Shown piece after piece: positions 5,449 to 5,935 of a stretch of DNA of 5,935 nucleotides. Made by a program: the position numbers and the translations under genes. Every line of letters starts with the position of its first letter. Positions within the stretch are counted from its first letter, which is position 1. The notes beneath the pieces were generated by a model that was given only the letters and a program-made list of their open reading frames with translations, searched no databases and was not told the origin of the DNA. This stretch comes from Candidatus Nealsonbacteria bacterium CG01_land_8_20_14_3_00_12 (GTDB taxonomy: Bacteria; Patescibacteriota; Minisyncoccia; Minisyncoccales; PETJ01): contig PETJ01000018.1 in assembly GCA_002781125.1 (NCBI GenBank), forward strand, positions 442 to 6,376. Direction: 5' to 3'.

Positions 5449-5935
5449 ACCTTTTCAATTTCCCTTACAATTTCGGCTATAATTTCTTGGCAGCTTTTTA
5501 TTTCTTTTATTCCGGCTGCTGATAATCCTGCTAAAAGCGGGGTACCCTCCACATTTTCTCCGCCGAGAGAGCCGGCTATTTTTTCTGCCTTTATCTCTTC
5601 TGGGAAAGCGCCTCTTTCTTCCAGTTTTTTCATTTCCTCTGACCATTGATTTTTAATTACTCTTAAAGGATGACCCGTCCATCTTAAGACAACTTCAATT
5701 TCATCAGCCGTCGCCTCAATTATTTTTTTCTTATAGGCCTCAGAGACAATACATTCTTTTGAAGCCAGAAATCTTGTTCCCATTAAAATTCCGTCTGCCC
5801 CTAAAAAAATTGCCGCCGCTGCCGTTTTTCCATCATAAATTCCACCGGCAGCAATTAAAGGAATTTTATTTAATAATTTTTTTGCCTGGGGAATTAAGCA
5901 AAGAGTGGTATTTTGGCCAATATGACCACCGGCTT
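5445..5935 (-). CDS. FabK-type enoyl-ACP reductase / nitronate monooxygenase family flavoprotein (C-terminal part)
   Basis: The frame is open from the window edge to TGA at 5447-5445 and gives 162 residues, so the N-terminal half of this FMN TIM-barrel protein lies outside the window. It starts with AGGHIG (5933-5916), which holds the conserved His (codon 5924-5922). It continues with TTL, then IPLIAAGGIYDG, the LGADGILMGTRFLASKEC phosphate-binding region, and a C-terminal GHPLRVIKN block. The ATG at 5783 is internal (the Met of MGTRF), not a start. FabK (NAD(P)H-dependent enoyl-ACP reductase) and nitronate monooxygenases share these motifs. I favour FabK because the operon otherwise makes malonyl-CoA and phospholipid, but the distinguishing N-terminal part is missing. 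Its stop overlaps the plsC start by four bases. Confidence 0.85.
   Translation of the reverse strand, partial: AGGHIGQNTTLCLIPQAKKLLNKIPLIAAGGIYDGKTAAAAIFLGADGILMGTRFLASKECIVSEAYKKKIIEATADEIEVVLRWTGHPLRVIKNQWSEEMKKLEERGAFPEEIKAEKIAGSLGGENVEGTPLLAGLSAAGIKEIKSCQEIIAEIVREIEKV

Noticed and set aside
5455..5646. Second minus-strand frame of 63 codons within the flavoprotein gene
   Set aside because: Arg/Lys-rich out-of-frame reading of the conserved FabK-like C-terminus.

Overview
The window is an AT-rich stretch of bacterial DNA packed with genes that all read on the minus strand. Stop and start codons abut, overlap, or lie at most about 22 bases apart, so it looks like the inside of one operon whose promoter lies beyond position 5935. 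TGA serves as a stop codon at 5445-5447, so the standard bacterial code fits. The short, lean proteins, the lack of spacers and the 7-bp ATTGAAA tandem in a gene junction would suit a small-genome lineage such as Patescibacteria (CPR). That placement is a weak inference, since no marker gene is present.

In transcription order (high to low coordinates) the genes are: the C-terminal half of a FabK / nitronate monooxygenase family flavoprotein (5935-5445); a PlsC-type 1-acylglycerol-3-phosphate acyltransferase (5448-4819); biotin carboxylase (4847-3318); biotin carboxyl carrier protein (3316-2936); a minimal biotin-protein ligase (2935-2339); a PccB/AccD5-type carboxyltransferase (2334 to about 785); a PlsY-type acyl-phosphate:glycerol-3-phosphate acyltransferase (762-55); and the first codons of another gene (50-1).

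Together these form a lipid-building cluster. The three carboxylase subunits and the ligase that biotinylates the carrier would make malonyl-CoA. FabK, if that assignment is right, would do the last reduction of fatty-acid elongation. PlsY and PlsC would place the two acyl chains on glycerol 3-phosphate to give phosphatidic acid. PlsX and the rest of the Fab set are not in view.

The main observation concerns the carboxyltransferase and PlsY. As given, they lie in one open frame of 763 codons and look like a fusion. Close to the 3' end of the carboxyltransferase, however, the -1 frame encodes the family's usual C-terminus (RKHGNIPL followed directly by TAA at 785-787). The apparent fusion is therefore best explained by a single-base loss near position 811, either real or a sequencing/assembly error, that bypasses the normal stop. 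The PlsY gene keeps its own ATG at 762.

Other points of note are an Ile at the carboxyltransferase position thought to set acetyl- versus propionyl-CoA choice, a pair of hairpins inside the 5' end of the biotin-ligase gene, and an SSMKM variant of the biotinylation motif. No RNA gene, CRISPR array, insertion sequence, promoter or convincing terminator was seen, and no stretch over 300 bases lacks a gene.
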